Source: Eubacterium sp. (GTDB lineage: Bacteria; Bacillota; Clostridia; Lachnospirales; Lachnospiraceae). Taken from it: 34,617 nt of DNA. The translations under genes and the position numbers were made by a program. Within the stretch, counting starts at the first letter, position 1. Every line of letters begins with the position of its first letter. The stretch spans positions 1 through 34,617 of the forward strand of contig JALERM010000188.1 of NCBI GenBank assembly GCA_022764165.1, given 5' to 3'. Below are positions 17,537 through 26,763 of this stretch, piece by piece. Under the pieces are notes generated by a model. That model made no database searches. It had not been told where the DNA came from and saw only the letters and a program-made list of their open reading frames with translations.

Positions 17537-18283
17537 TTATTTTCCTTCCAGAAGTACCATAAGCACCGACAGAATCGTCAGACCTGCCGTCTCTGTACGA
17601 AGGATTCTTTTGCCCAATGTGACAGGTTCTGTCTGGTTTTTCAGTGCTTCTTCAATTTCCTCCGGAGCAAATCCTCCCTCCGGCCCGATAAATACGGCAA
17701 CTGACTGTCCCGGCTGAATCTGTGAGAGATAATTTCTTGTATGCTCCATGTCTTCCGCCAGCTCATAGGGTATGATTCTTATATCCATCTCCTGTGCATA
17801 ACGAAGTGCCTGAGAATACTTCATAACCGGGTGAATCTGGGGGATGATCATCCGCTTTGACTGTTTGGCTGCACTTTCCGCAATGCCCTGCCAGCGGCGG
17901 ATCTTGCTTTCCTGTTTTTTGGCATCCAGTTTCACCACACACCGCCTGGTCTCCACAGGGATAATCTCATAGGCTCCCAGCTCCACAGCTTTCTGAATAA
18001 TTAATTCCATCTTGTCACTTTTGGGAAGTCCCTGAAACAGATAAATACGAGATGGTAATTCTCTATCCGCTTTCATAATGTCATCGATATGAAGAAGAAC
18101 CTGAGCCTGAGATAATTGTTCCACACAGCACAAATATTCTTCGTCTCCGCCATCACTGATCAGAACTTTTTCTCCCTGCTTCATGCGCAGTACATTTCGC
18201 ATATGATTAACATCGCCATTCACAATACGGATACTCCCCTGTTCCCGGTCAATCTGTTCTTTTTCCACAAAAAAACGATACAT
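17537..18283 (-). CDS. rsmE: 16S rRNA (uracil-1498-N3)-methyltransferase RsmE
   Basis: SPOUT-family methyltransferase of the small ribosomal subunit. The 248 residues start with a PUA-like part (MYRFFVEKEQI, DVNHMRNVLRMKQGE) and continue into the knotted SAM domain with LPKSDKMELIIQKAVELG, ESAAKQSKR, FIGPEGGFAPEE and LGKRILRTETAG. Full length. It starts one base after the prmA stop; the prmA-rsmE pair is a standard Firmicutes order, usually right after dnaJ as here. Confidence 0.95.
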   Translation of the reverse strand: MYRFFVEKEQIDREQGSIRIVNGDVNHMRNVLRMKQGEKVLISDGGDEEYLCCVEQLSQAQVLLHIDDIMKADRELPSRIYLFQGLPKSDKMELIIQKAVELGAYEIIPVETRRCVVKLDAKKQESKIRRWQGIAESAAKQSKRMIIPQIHPVMKYSQALRYAQEMDIRIIPYELAEDMEHTRNYLSQIQPGQSVAVFIGPEGGFAPEEIEEALKNQTEPVTLGKRILRTETAGLTILSVLMVLLEGK

Positions 18284-18284
18284 G

Positions 18285-19274
18285 TTATGCCTGCTTTCTG
18301 GCTGTCACTGAAACCCACTCTCCCTGATATGTGATCTCAACGATTTCGAGTCCCGCAGCCTTTACAGCTTCAACCACAGTTGTCTCTTTATCATCAATGA
18401 TTCCGGAGGTAATATAGACAGCACCCGGCTTCATCTGATTCACGATCACAGGAGTCAGCGGAACCAGTACATCTGCGAGAATATTTGCCACCACGATATC
18501 GTATTTTCCATATCCCACTTTGTCCTGAACTTCTGTATCATCAATAATATTACCGATCATCATATCAAATGCTTCCGCCGGTATTTCATTTACTTCTTTA
18601 TTTTCTTCCACCGCCGGCACAGCACAGGGATCCAGATCGGTTCCTACTGCATGTTTTGCACCCATTTTTAGTGCGATAATGGATAAAATTCCGCTTCCGG
18701 TACCTACGTCCAGAAGTTCTGTATCCTCTGTCACGTATTTTTTCAGCTGACGGATACAAAGCTGAGTTGTCTCATGCATACCTGTTCCAAATGCAGTTCC
18801 CGGATCGATATGAATGATCATTTTGTCTTTATCTTCTTCTTTGACTTTCTCCCAGGAAGGTATAATCAAAATATCATCCACATAAAACTGCTTAAAATAC
18901 TGTTTCCAATTATTAATCCAGTCTATATCCTCAGTTTCGTCTACAGCAATACTTCCTTCACCAATATCACAGAACAGACGAAGTCCGTCCAATTCCTCCT
19001 TTACCGCATGAAGCACTTCTTCCTCAGTCACCGGATTTCCATTCATAACCAAAGTACCGTTCTCATCTTCTTCAACAAAAAAACTCAGATATGCAATCCC
19101 GTCATCTTCCGGTCCATCCGGCAGAATGTCCACAAACATCTGCTCTTTTTCCAGAGCTGTCAGCGGTACTTTATCCTCAATCTGAGCACCTTCCAAACCA
19201 ATATCATACAGGGTGCTGATAATAATATCCTCAGCCTCTGTCGTTGTCTTTATTCGAAATTTCTTCCACTTCAT
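18285..19274 (-). CDS. prmA: Ribosomal protein L11 methyltransferase PrmA
   Basis: Trimethylates ribosomal protein L11. The 329 residues have an N-terminal substrate-recognition domain (about 1-130, somewhat extended and acidic relative to short homologues) and a class I SAM domain: PGTAFGTGMHETTQLC, LLDVGTGSGILSI, and the catalytic-loop motif VVANILADVL. The ATG follows GAGGTGA. First gene of the prmA-rsmE-desulfurase-thiI unit, with its own promoter separated from the dnaK operon by a terminator. Confidence 0.94.
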   Translation of the reverse strand: MKWKKFRIKTTTEAEDIIISTLYDIGLEGAQIEDKVPLTALEKEQMFVDILPDGPEDDGIAYLSFFVEEDENGTLVMNGNPVTEEEVLHAVKEELDGLRLFCDIGEGSIAVDETEDIDWINNWKQYFKQFYVDDILIIPSWEKVKEEDKDKMIIHIDPGTAFGTGMHETTQLCIRQLKKYVTEDTELLDVGTGSGILSIIALKMGAKHAVGTDLDPCAVPAVEENKEVNEIPAEAFDMMIGNIIDDTEVQDKVGYGKYDIVVANILADVLVPLTPVIVNQMKPGAVYITSGIIDDKETTVVEAVKAAGLEIVEITYQGEWVSVTARKQA

Positions 19275-19318
19275 CTCTCATTCACCTCATACATGAACTC
19301 TAACTGTCACTCCCATCT

Positions 19319-19347
19319 AATATATCGCAAAAATAGAAAAAGTGCAA
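19319..19347 (-). promoter_or_regulatory. Promoter of prmA unit
   Basis: Minus-strand TTGCAC (19342-19347), 17-base spacer, TATATT (19319-19324); predicted start near 19312. The -35 element directly abuts the T tract of the dnaJ terminator. Confidence 0.75.
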
Positions 19348-19348
19348 T

Positions 19349-19389
19349 AAAAAGAAAAGATGGCTTTGCACTTCGCATTACCATCTTTT
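19349..19389 (-). terminator. Terminator of the hrcA-grpE-dnaK-dnaJ operon
   Basis: Inverted repeat AAAAGATGG (19355-19363) with CCATCTTTT (19381-19389), 17-base loop, followed on the minus strand by a T-rich tract. It starts 7 bases after the dnaJ stop. Confidence 0.8.
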
Positions 19390-19395
19390 TTACTT

Positions 19396-20565
19396 TTAGT
19401 CTTCAAATGTTTCTTTCAATTTATCCATAAAGCTCTTTTTCTTTTCCTGTGCTTTTCCGGCCGGGCGATTGCCGCAAGCCGCATCAAACGCACGCAGAGC
19501 CTCTTTGGCTTCTTCTGACAGTTTCGTCGGCACCTGAACCACCAGAGTCACATAGTGATCTCCACGCACATTTTTATTGCGAAGAGACGGAACACCTTTA
19601 CCTTTGAGACGAATCTTGGTATCCGTCTGTGTGCCTGGTTTTACTTCATATTCCACTTCTCCATCCACAGTATTGATCCGAATTGCACCGCCCAGAGCTG
19701 CCTGTGCGTATGTAATCGGAGCTGTAGAGAAGATATTCATATCCTGTCTCTGGAAAATCGGATGACGTGCTACCTGTACTTCTACCAGCAGATCACCTCT
19801 TGGACCTCCATTGGTACCCGGCTCTCCTTTTTCACGAATACGGATACTCTGTCCATCATCAATACCAGCAGGAATTGATACAGAAATTTTCTTTCTTTCA
19901 GATGTATAACCTGTACCACGGCATTCAGGACATTTTTCTTTGATGATTTTACCGGTTCCATTACATTCTGGACACGGCTGTACATTTCTCACCATACCAA
20001 ACATGGACTGCTGAGTATAAACCACCTGACCGGAACCATTACATTTCGGACATGTTTCCGGAGATGTTCCCGGTTTTGCACCATTGCCGCCGCATGTCTT
20101 ACAGGTATCTTTCAATGTCAGTTCCAGCTCTTTCTCGCAGCCGAATACTGCTTCCTGGAAGGTAATATGAACAACTGCCCGCAGATTAGCACCTTTCATC
20201 GGACCGTTGTTTGCTCTGCGGCTTCGGCCGCCGCCGAAAAGATCACCAAAAATATCACCGAAGATATCACCCATATCTCCGCCGTTAAAATTAAATCCAT
20301 CAAAACCGCCGAAGCCGCCGGCACCACCGCCGCCATTTTCGAAGGCTGCATGACCAAACTGATCATATGTTTTTCTTTTCTCCGGGTCACTCAGTATTCC
20401 GTAAGCTTCTGTTGCCTCTTTAAATTTCTGTTCTGCCTCTTTATCCCCGGGATTCATATCAGGATGATATTTCTTTGCCAGCTTACGGTATGCTTTCTTC
20501 AGAGTTGCGTCATCGGCTCCTCTGTCGACGCCGAGAACCTCATAATAATCTCTTTTATCTGCCAT
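19396..20565 (-). CDS. dnaJ: Chaperone DnaJ (Hsp40)
   Basis: Co-chaperone that delivers substrates to DnaK and stimulates its ATPase. From the ATG at 20563-20565 it has 389 residues: J domain (2-70) with the HPD motif in YHPDMNPGD, a Gly/Phe-rich region (about 75-115), four zinc-binding repeats [32 protein letters not shown] (about 145-215), and the C-terminal substrate domain. A GTG three codons upstream would overlap the AAGGTGA ribosome site, so I prefer the ATG. Last gene of the heat-shock operon, with a hairpin in the gap before it. Confidence 0.96.
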   Translation of the reverse strand: MADKRDYYEVLGVDRGADDATLKKAYRKLAKKYHPDMNPGDKEAEQKFKEATEAYGILSDPEKRKTYDQFGHAAFENGGGGAGGFGGFDGFNFNGGDMGDIFGDIFGDLFGGGRSRRANNGPMKGANLRAVVHITFQEAVFGCEKELELTLKDTCKTCGGNGAKPGTSPETCPKCNGSGQVVYTQQSMFGMVRNVQPCPECNGTGKIIKEKCPECRGTGYTSERKKISVSIPAGIDDGQSIRIREKGEPGTNGGPRGDLLVEVQVARHPIFQRQDMNIFSTAPITYAQAALGGAIRINTVDGEVEYEVKPGTQTDTKIRLKGKGVPSLRNKNVRGDHYVTLVVQVPTKLSEEAKEALRAFDAACGNRPAGKAQEKKKSFMDKLKETFED

Positions 20566-20589
20566 CTTCTTCACCTTTTCACAACTTCA

Positions 20590-20620
20590 GGGACGGAGAC
20601 ACCTGGCGTATCCCCGTCCC
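20590..20620 (-). other. GC-rich hairpin between dnaK and dnaJ
   Basis: Arms GGGACGG and CCGTCCC (7 bp, all but one pair G-C) around a 17-base loop, between the dnaK stop and the dnaJ ribosome site. No T run follows, so it is more likely an mRNA processing or stabilising element, or a weak attenuator, than a terminator. Confidence 0.55.
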
Positions 20621-20642
20621 CCATGGGTTTTGATTTTTGCAA

Positions 20643-22511
20643 TTATACTTCTTTATAATCGGCATCTACGACATCATCGCCGTATCCAGCTTCATTGCCG
20701 CCATGAGCTGCACCACCCATATCCGGGCCTGCACCCTGAGCACCTGCCTGAGACTGCTCATATACTTTTGCGAACAATTTCTGTGCACTCTGCATCAGTT
20801 TTTCTTTTGCAGCTTTGATATCAGCAACCTGAGCATCTGTCATATTATCTACAGGTGCTTTGGCAATCAGATCTTTCAATGCATTCAGGTCAGCTTCTAC
20901 TGCTGTCTTGTCATTGGCATCAATCTTATCACCAACTTCTTCCATTGCCTTCTCTGTCTGGAATACCATAGCGTCCGCATCATTTCTGGTATCGATTGCT
21001 TCTTTTCTCTTCTTATCCTGAGCTTCAAACTCAGCAGCTTCTTTCACTGCTTTTTCGATATCAGCATCAGACATATTGGAACCTGCAGTAATGGTAATAT
21101 GCTGTTCTTTACCTGTTCCCAGGTCTTTTGCAGAAACATTTACAATACCGTTGGCATCGATATCGAAAGTAACTTCAATCTGCGGAACACCTCTTCTTGC
21201 CGGCGGAATACCATCCAGACGGAACTGTCCAAGAGATTTGTTATCTTTCGCAAACTGTCTCTCACCCTGAACAACGTTGATATCTACAGCTGTCTGGTTA
21301 TCAGCGGCAGTAGAGAAAATCTGGCTCTTCTTGGTAGGAATCGTAGTATTTCTCTCGATCAGTCTGGTTGCAATACCACCCATAGTCTCGATAGACAGAG
21401 ACAGTGGAGTTACATCCAACAGAAGGATATCGCCTGCACCTGCATCACCTGCAAGTTTACCACCCTGTACGGAAGCACCAAGTGCTACACACTCATCCGG
21501 GTTCAGAGTCTTGCTGGGTTCATGTCCTGTCAGCTGTTTTACTTTATCCTGAACTGCCGGGATACGTGTAGAACCACCAACCAGCAGTACCTTGCTCAGT
21601 TCGGAAGCATTCAGACCAGCATCAGAAAGTGCTCTTCTTACCGGTTCAGCTGTCTTCTCAACCAGATCATGTGTCAGTTCATCAAATTTTGCTTTTGTCA
21701 GATTCATATCAAAATGTTTTGGACCATCTGCTGTAGCAGTGATGAACGGCAGGTTGATATTGGTTGTTGTAGAAGAAGAAAGCTCTTTCTTTGCTTTCTC
21801 TGCTGCTTCTTTGATTCTCTGCAGAGCCATCTTATCGTTAGACAGATCTACACCTTCTGTTCTCTTGAACTCAGCCAGCATGTAATCTGCGATCTTCTGG
21901 TCGAAGTCATCTCCACCCAGACGGTTGTTACCTGCGGTAGACAGAACTTCAATAACACCATCACCGATTTCAATAATAGATACATCAAATGTACCGCCGC
22001 CAAGGTCGTATACCATGATCTTCTGCTCATTCTCATTGTCCAGACCATAAGCCAGTGCTGCTGCTGTAGGCTCGTTGATGATACGTTTTACATCCAGACC
22101 TGCAATTTTACCTGCATCTTTGGTAGCCTGACGCTGAGCATCGTTGAAATAAGCCGGAACAGTAATAACTGCTTCTGTAACTTTTTCACCCAGATAATTT
22201 TCTGCATCTGCTTTTAATTTCTGCAGAATCATAGCGGAAATCTCCTGCGGAGAATATTTTTTATCGTCAATAGTTACTCTGTAATCGGTACCCATATGTC
22301 TCTTGATGGAAGAGATTGTTTTGTCAGCGTTTGTTACTGCCTGACGTTTTGCAGGTTCACCTACCAGTCTTTCTCCTGTCTTTGTAAATGCAACTACAGA
22401 TGGTGTAGTTCTGGAACCTTCTGCATTTGTAATAACGGTTGGTTTTCCACCTTCCATAACAGCTACACAGCTGTTGGTTGTTCCTAAGTCAATACCAATA
22501 ATTTTTCCCAT
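20643..22511 (-). CDS. dnaK: Chaperone DnaK (Hsp70)
   Basis: ATP-driven foldase. The 622 residues show the nucleotide domain starts [18 protein letters not shown], phosphate loop [13 protein letters not shown], the [13 protein letters not shown] segment, the linker region [16 protein letters not shown], the peptide-binding domain and a Gly/Ala-rich tail ending DADYKEV. It lacks the extra N-terminal insertion of Gram-negative DnaK, as expected in Firmicutes. The ATG follows AGGAGG. A long antisense frame exists on the other strand but is a coding shadow. Confidence 0.97.
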   Translation of the reverse strand: MGKIIGIDLGTTNSCVAVMEGGKPTVITNAEGSRTTPSVVAFTKTGERLVGEPAKRQAVTNADKTISSIKRHMGTDYRVTIDDKKYSPQEISAMILQKLKADAENYLGEKVTEAVITVPAYFNDAQRQATKDAGKIAGLDVKRIINEPTAAALAYGLDNENEQKIMVYDLGGGTFDVSIIEIGDGVIEVLSTAGNNRLGGDDFDQKIADYMLAEFKRTEGVDLSNDKMALQRIKEAAEKAKKELSSSTTTNINLPFITATADGPKHFDMNLTKAKFDELTHDLVEKTAEPVRRALSDAGLNASELSKVLLVGGSTRIPAVQDKVKQLTGHEPSKTLNPDECVALGASVQGGKLAGDAGAGDILLLDVTPLSLSIETMGGIATRLIERNTTIPTKKSQIFSTAADNQTAVDINVVQGERQFAKDNKSLGQFRLDGIPPARRGVPQIEVTFDIDANGIVNVSAKDLGTGKEQHITITAGSNMSDADIEKAVKEAAEFEAQDKKRKEAIDTRNDADAMVFQTEKAMEEVGDKIDANDKTAVEADLNALKDLIAKAPVDNMTDAQVADIKAAKEKLMQSAQKLFAKVYEQSQAGAQGAGPDMGGAAHGGNEAGYGDDVVDADYKEV

Positions 22512-22559
22512 AATGTTTTTCCTCCTATATATACTAAAAACTTATGATTACCTGAATAA

Positions 22560-23213
22560 TTAATTTGCTACCTTGACCATACTGTGGCGAACCACAAAAT
22601 CTTTATACAGATAGCCTTTCTGGAACTCTTCTACAATGATATTCTCTCCGGCTTCTTCATCCTCCACGTGCATCACTGCATTGTGGAAATCCGGATTGAA
22701 CTCTTTACCAACTGCCTCAATCGGTTTCACACCGACCTCATCCAGTGTGGTGAGCAGCTGCTTGTAGATTTTTTCCATTCCCTGAACAAAAGGATCTTCA
22801 CTTCCGGCGGCTGTAGCAAGCCCTCTTTCAAAATTATCTACTACCGGAAGAATCTTTTCAACAATGTCTTTGGCACCGATGATATACATACTTGCTTTTT
22901 CTTTTTCAGTACGCTTTCTGTAATTATCAAACTCTGCCATCTGACGTTTTACCTGATCGGTAAGTTCTTCTATCTTTTCATCCTTTTTGTCTTTTTTGTC
23001 TTTTTTCTTTCCAAAGAACTTTCTGTCTTTACCTTCTTTGGAATCCTCTGATGCCTCTTCCCCGGCTGTCTCCGGCTGTTCCTGCTGTGTTTCTTCAGAA
23101 CCGCCGTTCTGTGTATCTTCCGCTTCAGCGGCTGTATCAACGGCTTCAGAAGCTTCTTCGGCAACTACATCTTCTGCAGTCTCCTCGGAAGGCACTTTAT
23201 TTTCTTCTGTCAT
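22560..23213 (-). CDS. grpE: Nucleotide exchange factor GrpE
   Basis: Exchanges ADP on DnaK. The 217 residues begin with a long, low-complexity acidic region (about 1-65, rich in Glu, Ala, Thr) and a lysine/aspartate repeat (KKKDKKDKKDEK), then a coiled coil (EELTDQVKRQMAEFDNYRKR) and the beta-rich head with GVKPIEAVGKEFNPDFHNAV. The N-terminal tail is longer than in Bacillus GrpE. It lies 18 bases after hrcA and 48 before dnaK. Confidence 0.95.
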   Translation of the reverse strand: MTEENKVPSEETAEDVVAEEASEAVDTAAEAEDTQNGGSEETQQEQPETAGEEASEDSKEGKDRKFFGKKKDKKDKKDEKIEELTDQVKRQMAEFDNYRKRTEKEKASMYIIGAKDIVEKILPVVDNFERGLATAAGSEDPFVQGMEKIYKQLLTTLDEVGVKPIEAVGKEFNPDFHNAVMHVEDEEAGENIIVEEFQKGYLYKDFVVRHSMVKVAN

Positions 23214-23231
23214 CTTTCACACTCCACCTTT

Positions 23232-24269
23232 CTACGGCTTTTTAAATATGTTATCCAACTGACCTTTCAGTGTTTTCAGATTATCTACAACATTTTCATA
23301 ATCCATACGCTTGGGACCGATGATACCAATCGTTCCCTTCATACCACCGCCAAGGTCATAAGAAGCAGTCACTACGCTGCAGTCCTTCATGGTCGAAATA
23401 GGACTTTCATTTCCTATATATACCTGAATTCCTGTACTCTCTTCCGAATCAGAAACAGTATCTCTTATCATATTAACCAGTGCCCTTTTCTCTTCAAACG
23501 CTGAGATCAGTTCACTGGCTTTGCTGCTGTCCGCCAGTTCCGGATACCGGAAAATATTATTGGCTCCGCTGGTATACACCGGAACATCTTCCTCTTCCGG
23601 AGAAATAGCTTTCGCTACGGCATCCAGTACCGTACTCACCACTCCGCTGTGGACACCCGCCTGTTCTTTCAGTTTGGTGATCATGCCAAGACTAATTTCT
23701 TCAATCGTTAGTCCGTTCAGCTGCGTGTTCAGCAACAAATTCAATTTTAAAATCTGTTCATCATCAATCGGCTCATCTAAGGTTACAATCTGATTCTTCA
23801 CCAGATTTCCCTCCACAACAATTACCGCTAAAAGCTGTGCTTCATTCAGTTTTGACAGCTGTATGAACTTCACTTTATTATGATGATACGATGGACCGGT
23901 TATCATGGTAGCATAGTTTGTATTCGAAGCAAGAATCTTAACCACCTGTTTCAATACTTTTTCCATCCGATCAGTCTTCTCAATCATCATCTCTTTAATC
24001 TCGGATACTTCTTTCTCCTTCTCTCGCATCAGTTCATCAACATAGAGACGATACCCTGCGTCAGAAGGAATCCTGCCAGCTGATGTATGCGGCTGAACAA
24101 TATATCCCAGATCCTCCAGATCCGACATCTCATTCCTTATCGTAGCAGAACTGAGATTCAGATCCGTATATTTGGAAATGGTTCTGGAGCCTACCGGTTC
24201 ACCGGTTTCCAGATAGGTCTGAATAATCGCCTTTAATATTTTCTTTTTTCGCTCATCCAGATCATTCAC
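23232..24269 (-). CDS. hrcA: Heat-inducible repressor HrcA
   Basis: Represses class I heat-shock genes by binding CIRCE; activity depends on GroEL. From the GTG at 24267-24269 it has 345 residues, the usual length: winged helix (about 1-75, with SSATIRNEMSDLEDLGYI and HTSAGRIPSD), a GAF-like middle and a C-terminal dimerisation part ending NIFKKP. The GTG follows AAGGGAG at about 8 bases. A longer frame opens at an ATG at 24317, but this ATG lies inside the CIRCE operator, so that start is unlikely. Confidence 0.94.
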   Translation of the reverse strand: MNDLDERKKKILKAIIQTYLETGEPVGSRTISKYTDLNLSSATIRNEMSDLEDLGYIVQPHTSAGRIPSDAGYRLYVDELMREKEKEVSEIKEMMIEKTDRMEKVLKQVVKILASNTNYATMITGPSYHHNKVKFIQLSKLNEAQLLAVIVVEGNLVKNQIVTLDEPIDDEQILKLNLLLNTQLNGLTIEEISLGMITKLKEQAGVHSGVVSTVLDAVAKAISPEEEDVPVYTSGANNIFRYPELADSSKASELISAFEEKRALVNMIRDTVSDSEESTGIQVYIGNESPISTMKDCSVVTASYDLGGGMKGTIGIIGPKRMDYENVVDNLKTLKGQLDNIFKKP

Positions 24270-24306
24270 TCTGTTCACTCCCTTTCTGCCATCTCTTTTG
24301 TAGTTG

Positions 24307-24333
24307 TTAGCACTCATCTTTGTGGAGTGCTAA
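24307..24333 (-). promoter_or_regulatory. CIRCE operator of hrcA-grpE-dnaK-dnaJ (perfect)
   Basis: TTAGCACTC-N9-GAGTGCTAA with no mismatch, located directly after the predicted transcription start. It provides HrcA autoregulation of its own operon. Confidence 0.97.
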
Positions 24334-24346
24334 CATCTATGTACTT

Positions 24347-24375
24347 AAGATAGCACCGGGTCTTATATTTGTCAA
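24347..24375 (-). promoter_or_regulatory. Promoter of the hrcA operon
   Basis: Minus-strand TTGACA (24370-24375), 17-base spacer ending in TGC, and TATCTT (24347-24352); start near 24340. The full consensus -35 and a TGn extension make it strong. It begins 18 bases upstream of the uvrB stop side, in the short gap between uvrB and hrcA. Confidence 0.85.
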
Positions 24376-24392
24376 TGGTTTTTTCAAAATTT

Positions 24393-26375
24393 TTATAATT
24401 CTTCCAGATTCTTTTTCAATTCTATCATTTTATCACGAAGTTCAGCCGCCATCTCGAAGTTCAGCTCTGCCGCTGCCGCTTTCATCTGTTTCTGAACTTT
24501 TCCGATCAGTTCTTCCAGTTCCTTCCGGCTCATGGATTCCATATCTTTCTGCAGTGTCTTCTCCGTCTTTGCCACTTCTTTCGAGATACTGATCAGATCC
24601 CGCACTGCTTTTTTAATGGTCTGCGGAGTAATACCATTTTCCTTATTATATTGTTCCTGCAGTTCCCGTCTTCTCTGAGTCTCATCCATGGCCCGGCGCA
24701 TAGAATCAGTAATCGTATCTGCATACATAATGACATGACCTTCCGCATTTCTTGCAGCACGCCCGATGGTCTGAATCAAAGATGTCTCCGAACGCAAAAA
24801 TCCCTCTTTATCCGCATCCAGAATTGCCACAAGAGAAATTTCCGGGATATCCAGTCCCTCTCTCAGAAGATTGATTCCCACAAGCACATCAAATACATCC
24901 AGTCTCATATCCCGGATAATTTCTGTACGTTCCAGAGTATCTATATCAGAATGCAGGTACTTGACACGGATTCCCATATCTTTCATATAGTCCGTCAATT
25001 CTTCTGCCATTCGTTTTGTCAGTGTAGTCACCAGAATCTTATGATGCTTTTCCACTTCTTTATTGACCTCACTGACCAGATCATCAATCTGTCCCTCCAC
25101 CGGACGAACTTCCACATATGGGTCAAGCAGGCCGGTGGGCCGGATGATCTGTTCTGCACGAAGCATCTCATGATTCTCTTCATAAGGACCAGGCGTTGCC
25201 GATACAAACAACACCTGATCAATCCGCTGTTCAAACTCTTCAAAGTTCAGCGGACGATTATCTTTGGCGGACGGAAGGCGGAACCCATAATCTACCAGTG
25301 TACCTTTTCTGGACTGGTCCCCTGCATACATTCCCCTTACCTGAGGAACCGTCATATGAGACTCATCGATAATGATCAGATAATCATCACCGAAATAATC
25401 CATCAATGTATATGGCGGCTCTCCCGGCTTCAAACCGGCCAGATGACGGGAATAATTCTCGATTCCGGAGCAAAAACCGGTTTCTTTCATCATCTCCAGA
25501 TCAAAATTCGTTCTCTCACTGATACGCTGTGCTTCCAGAAGCTTGTCTTCACTCTTAAAATATGCAACCTGCTCCCTCAGTTCTTCTTCAATCGCTTTGG
25601 ATGCCTCCAGAATTCTTTCCATGGGCACCACATAATGAGATGCCGGATAGAGGGCCACATGATTCAATTCCCTCTTAATCTCACCGGTCAGCACATCCAC
25701 CTCTGTTATTCTGTCCACTTCATCCCCGAAAAATTCTATCCGGATCGCCACATCTGACTCGTACGCCGGAATAATCTCTACTACATCTCCACGTACCCGG
25801 AAGGTTCCCCTGTGAAAATCCATCTCGTTCCGGTCATACTGCATATCAATCAGACTGCGGATCACATCGTCCCGGTCTTTTTCCATCCCCGGGCGAAGAG
25901 AAATCATCATGTTCTGATAATCCTGCGGACTTCCGATTCCATAGATACAGGACACACTGGATATGATGATTACATCCCTGCGTTCAGATAGGGCTGCCGT
26001 CGCAGAAAGACGAAGTTTGTCGATTTCCTCGTTGATGGCAGAGTCCTTGGCAATGTAGGTGTCCGTAGAGGGGACATAGGCTTCCGGCTGATAATAGTCA
26101 TAGTAGGACACAAAATACTCCACGGCATTATTAGGGAAAAATTCTTTAAATTCCCCATACAGCTGGGCAGCAAGGGTCTTATTATGAGCTATGATCAGTG
26201 TTGGTTTATTTAATTGTTGGATGACATTCGCCATCGTGAATGTCTTACCGGAACCTGTAACACCGAGAAGTGTCTGGCACTGGTTGCCTTCTTTGAAGCC
26301 TTTTACTAACTGTTCGATTGCCTGCGGCTGGTCGCCGGTCGGGGCGTATTCTGATACTAATTCAAAATGATCCAT
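24393..26375 (-). CDS. uvrB: Excinuclease ABC subunit B
   Basis: Damage-verification helicase of nucleotide excision repair. The 660 residues start [20 protein letters not shown], carry Walker A GVTGSGKT (38-45), the beta-hairpin region [21 protein letters not shown], helicase motif VSATPGPYE, and [12 protein letters not shown], with the UVR domain for UvrC/UvrA contact at the end ([21 protein letters not shown]). ATG behind AGGAGG. No uvrA follows in this window; downstream is the hrcA promoter. Its promoter is an extended -10 element at 26417-26425. Confidence 0.97.
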   Translation of the reverse strand: MDHFELVSEYAPTGDQPQAIEQLVKGFKEGNQCQTLLGVTGSGKTFTMANVIQQLNKPTLIIAHNKTLAAQLYGEFKEFFPNNAVEYFVSYYDYYQPEAYVPSTDTYIAKDSAINEEIDKLRLSATAALSERRDVIIISSVSCIYGIGSPQDYQNMMISLRPGMEKDRDDVIRSLIDMQYDRNEMDFHRGTFRVRGDVVEIIPAYESDVAIRIEFFGDEVDRITEVDVLTGEIKRELNHVALYPASHYVVPMERILEASKAIEEELREQVAYFKSEDKLLEAQRISERTNFDLEMMKETGFCSGIENYSRHLAGLKPGEPPYTLMDYFGDDYLIIIDESHMTVPQVRGMYAGDQSRKGTLVDYGFRLPSAKDNRPLNFEEFEQRIDQVLFVSATPGPYEENHEMLRAEQIIRPTGLLDPYVEVRPVEGQIDDLVSEVNKEVEKHHKILVTTLTKRMAEELTDYMKDMGIRVKYLHSDIDTLERTEIIRDMRLDVFDVLVGINLLREGLDIPEISLVAILDADKEGFLRSETSLIQTIGRAARNAEGHVIMYADTITDSMRRAMDETQRRRELQEQYNKENGITPQTIKKAVRDLISISKEVAKTEKTLQKDMESMSRKELEELIGKVQKQMKAAAAELNFEMAAELRDKMIELKKNLEEL

Positions 26376-26416
26376 GAAATCCTCCTATGAATCTATTATT
26401 TACATTTTCTGATGCC

Positions 26417-26425
26417 ATTATATCA
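26417..26425 (-). promoter_or_regulatory. Extended -10 promoter of uvrB
   Basis: Minus-strand TGATATAAT, an exact TGn-TATAAT element, 41 bases upstream of the uvrB ATG. No good -35 is visible at 16-18 bases, which is common for extended -10 promoters. It lies directly after the terminator at 26437-26475. Confidence 0.65.
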
Positions 26426-26500
26426 GAACATAAAACAAAAGTACAGAACGACCGAATGTTTGTTCTGTACTTTTTCTAATATAATCGGATTTGTCTGCAT
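26423..26500 (-). CDS. Possible 25-codon micro-frame, leader peptide or gene remnant
   Basis: An ATG at 26498-26500 follows a convincing AGGTGA ribosome site at 6-7 bases and reads MQTNPIILEKVQNKHSVVL and a short hydrophobic end. The frame runs through the terminator hairpin and stops within the uvrB promoter. The good start and improper continuation suggest a gene whose body was replaced, or a leader peptide; nothing proves expression. Confidence 0.2.
   Translation of the reverse strand: MQTNPIILEKVQNKHSVVLYFCFMF
26437..26475. terminator. Long-stem terminator between the AbiE cassette and uvrB
   Basis: AAAAGTACAGAAC (26437-26449) pairs perfectly with GTTCTGTACTTTT (26462-26474), a 13-bp stem with a 12-base loop and T-rich tails on both strands. 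It ends transcripts coming from the AbiE cassette before the uvrB promoter. Confidence 0.85.
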
Positions 26501-26547
26501 AACAATCACCTCATTCTGAAAGTTTCCGTTGCACTTCCCCTTGGAAA

Positions 26548-26763
26548 TTATCGGACTATCTGTAGCTCCTTTTCCACGATAATGTATACTCCTGCGTCTA
26601 CGTTTTGAACATAAGCGTGGTATCCATCCTTTTCCGCTGAAAAAGTTGCCATGATATCAAATGAATGTTCCTCGTCTCTGAGCTCTGTAATTCCAAGTCC
26701 GAAGTATTTTTCTAAAAATGCTTTTGTATCCCGGATAATCCCAGCCACATTTCCATCATTCAT
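26548..26763 (-). CDS. Small hypothetical protein, third gene of the AbiE cassette
   Basis: Not recognised. From the ATG at 26761-26763, which overlaps the toxin stop (ATGAATGA), it encodes 71 residues starting MNDGNVAGIIRDTKAFLEKY and ending YIIVEKELQIVR. The composition is that of a small soluble alpha/beta protein: a helix, then FDIMATFSAEKDGYHAYV and a final strand. No cysteines, no membrane helix. The longer frame opening at 26817 lies wholly within the toxin gene. The overlap implies co-translation with the toxin; a role as immunity or accessory factor is only a guess. Confidence 0.6.
   Translation of the reverse strand: MNDGNVAGIIRDTKAFLEKYFGLGITELRDEEHSFDIMATFSAEKDGYHAYVQNVDAGVYIIVEKELQIVR

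Noticed and set aside
20637-22217. 526-codon open frame on the plus strand
   Set aside because: It is antisense to the whole of dnaK, with cysteine-rich, low-quality protein sequence; long antisense frames opposite dnaK are a well-known codon-usage shadow.
24270-24317. ATG start of hrcA at 24317
   Set aside because: The ATG is part of the CIRCE operator and has no ribosome site; the GTG at 24269 gives the normal family length.
24651-25757. 368-codon open frame on the plus strand
   Set aside because: Antisense shadow of uvrB; no ribosome site or family resemblance.
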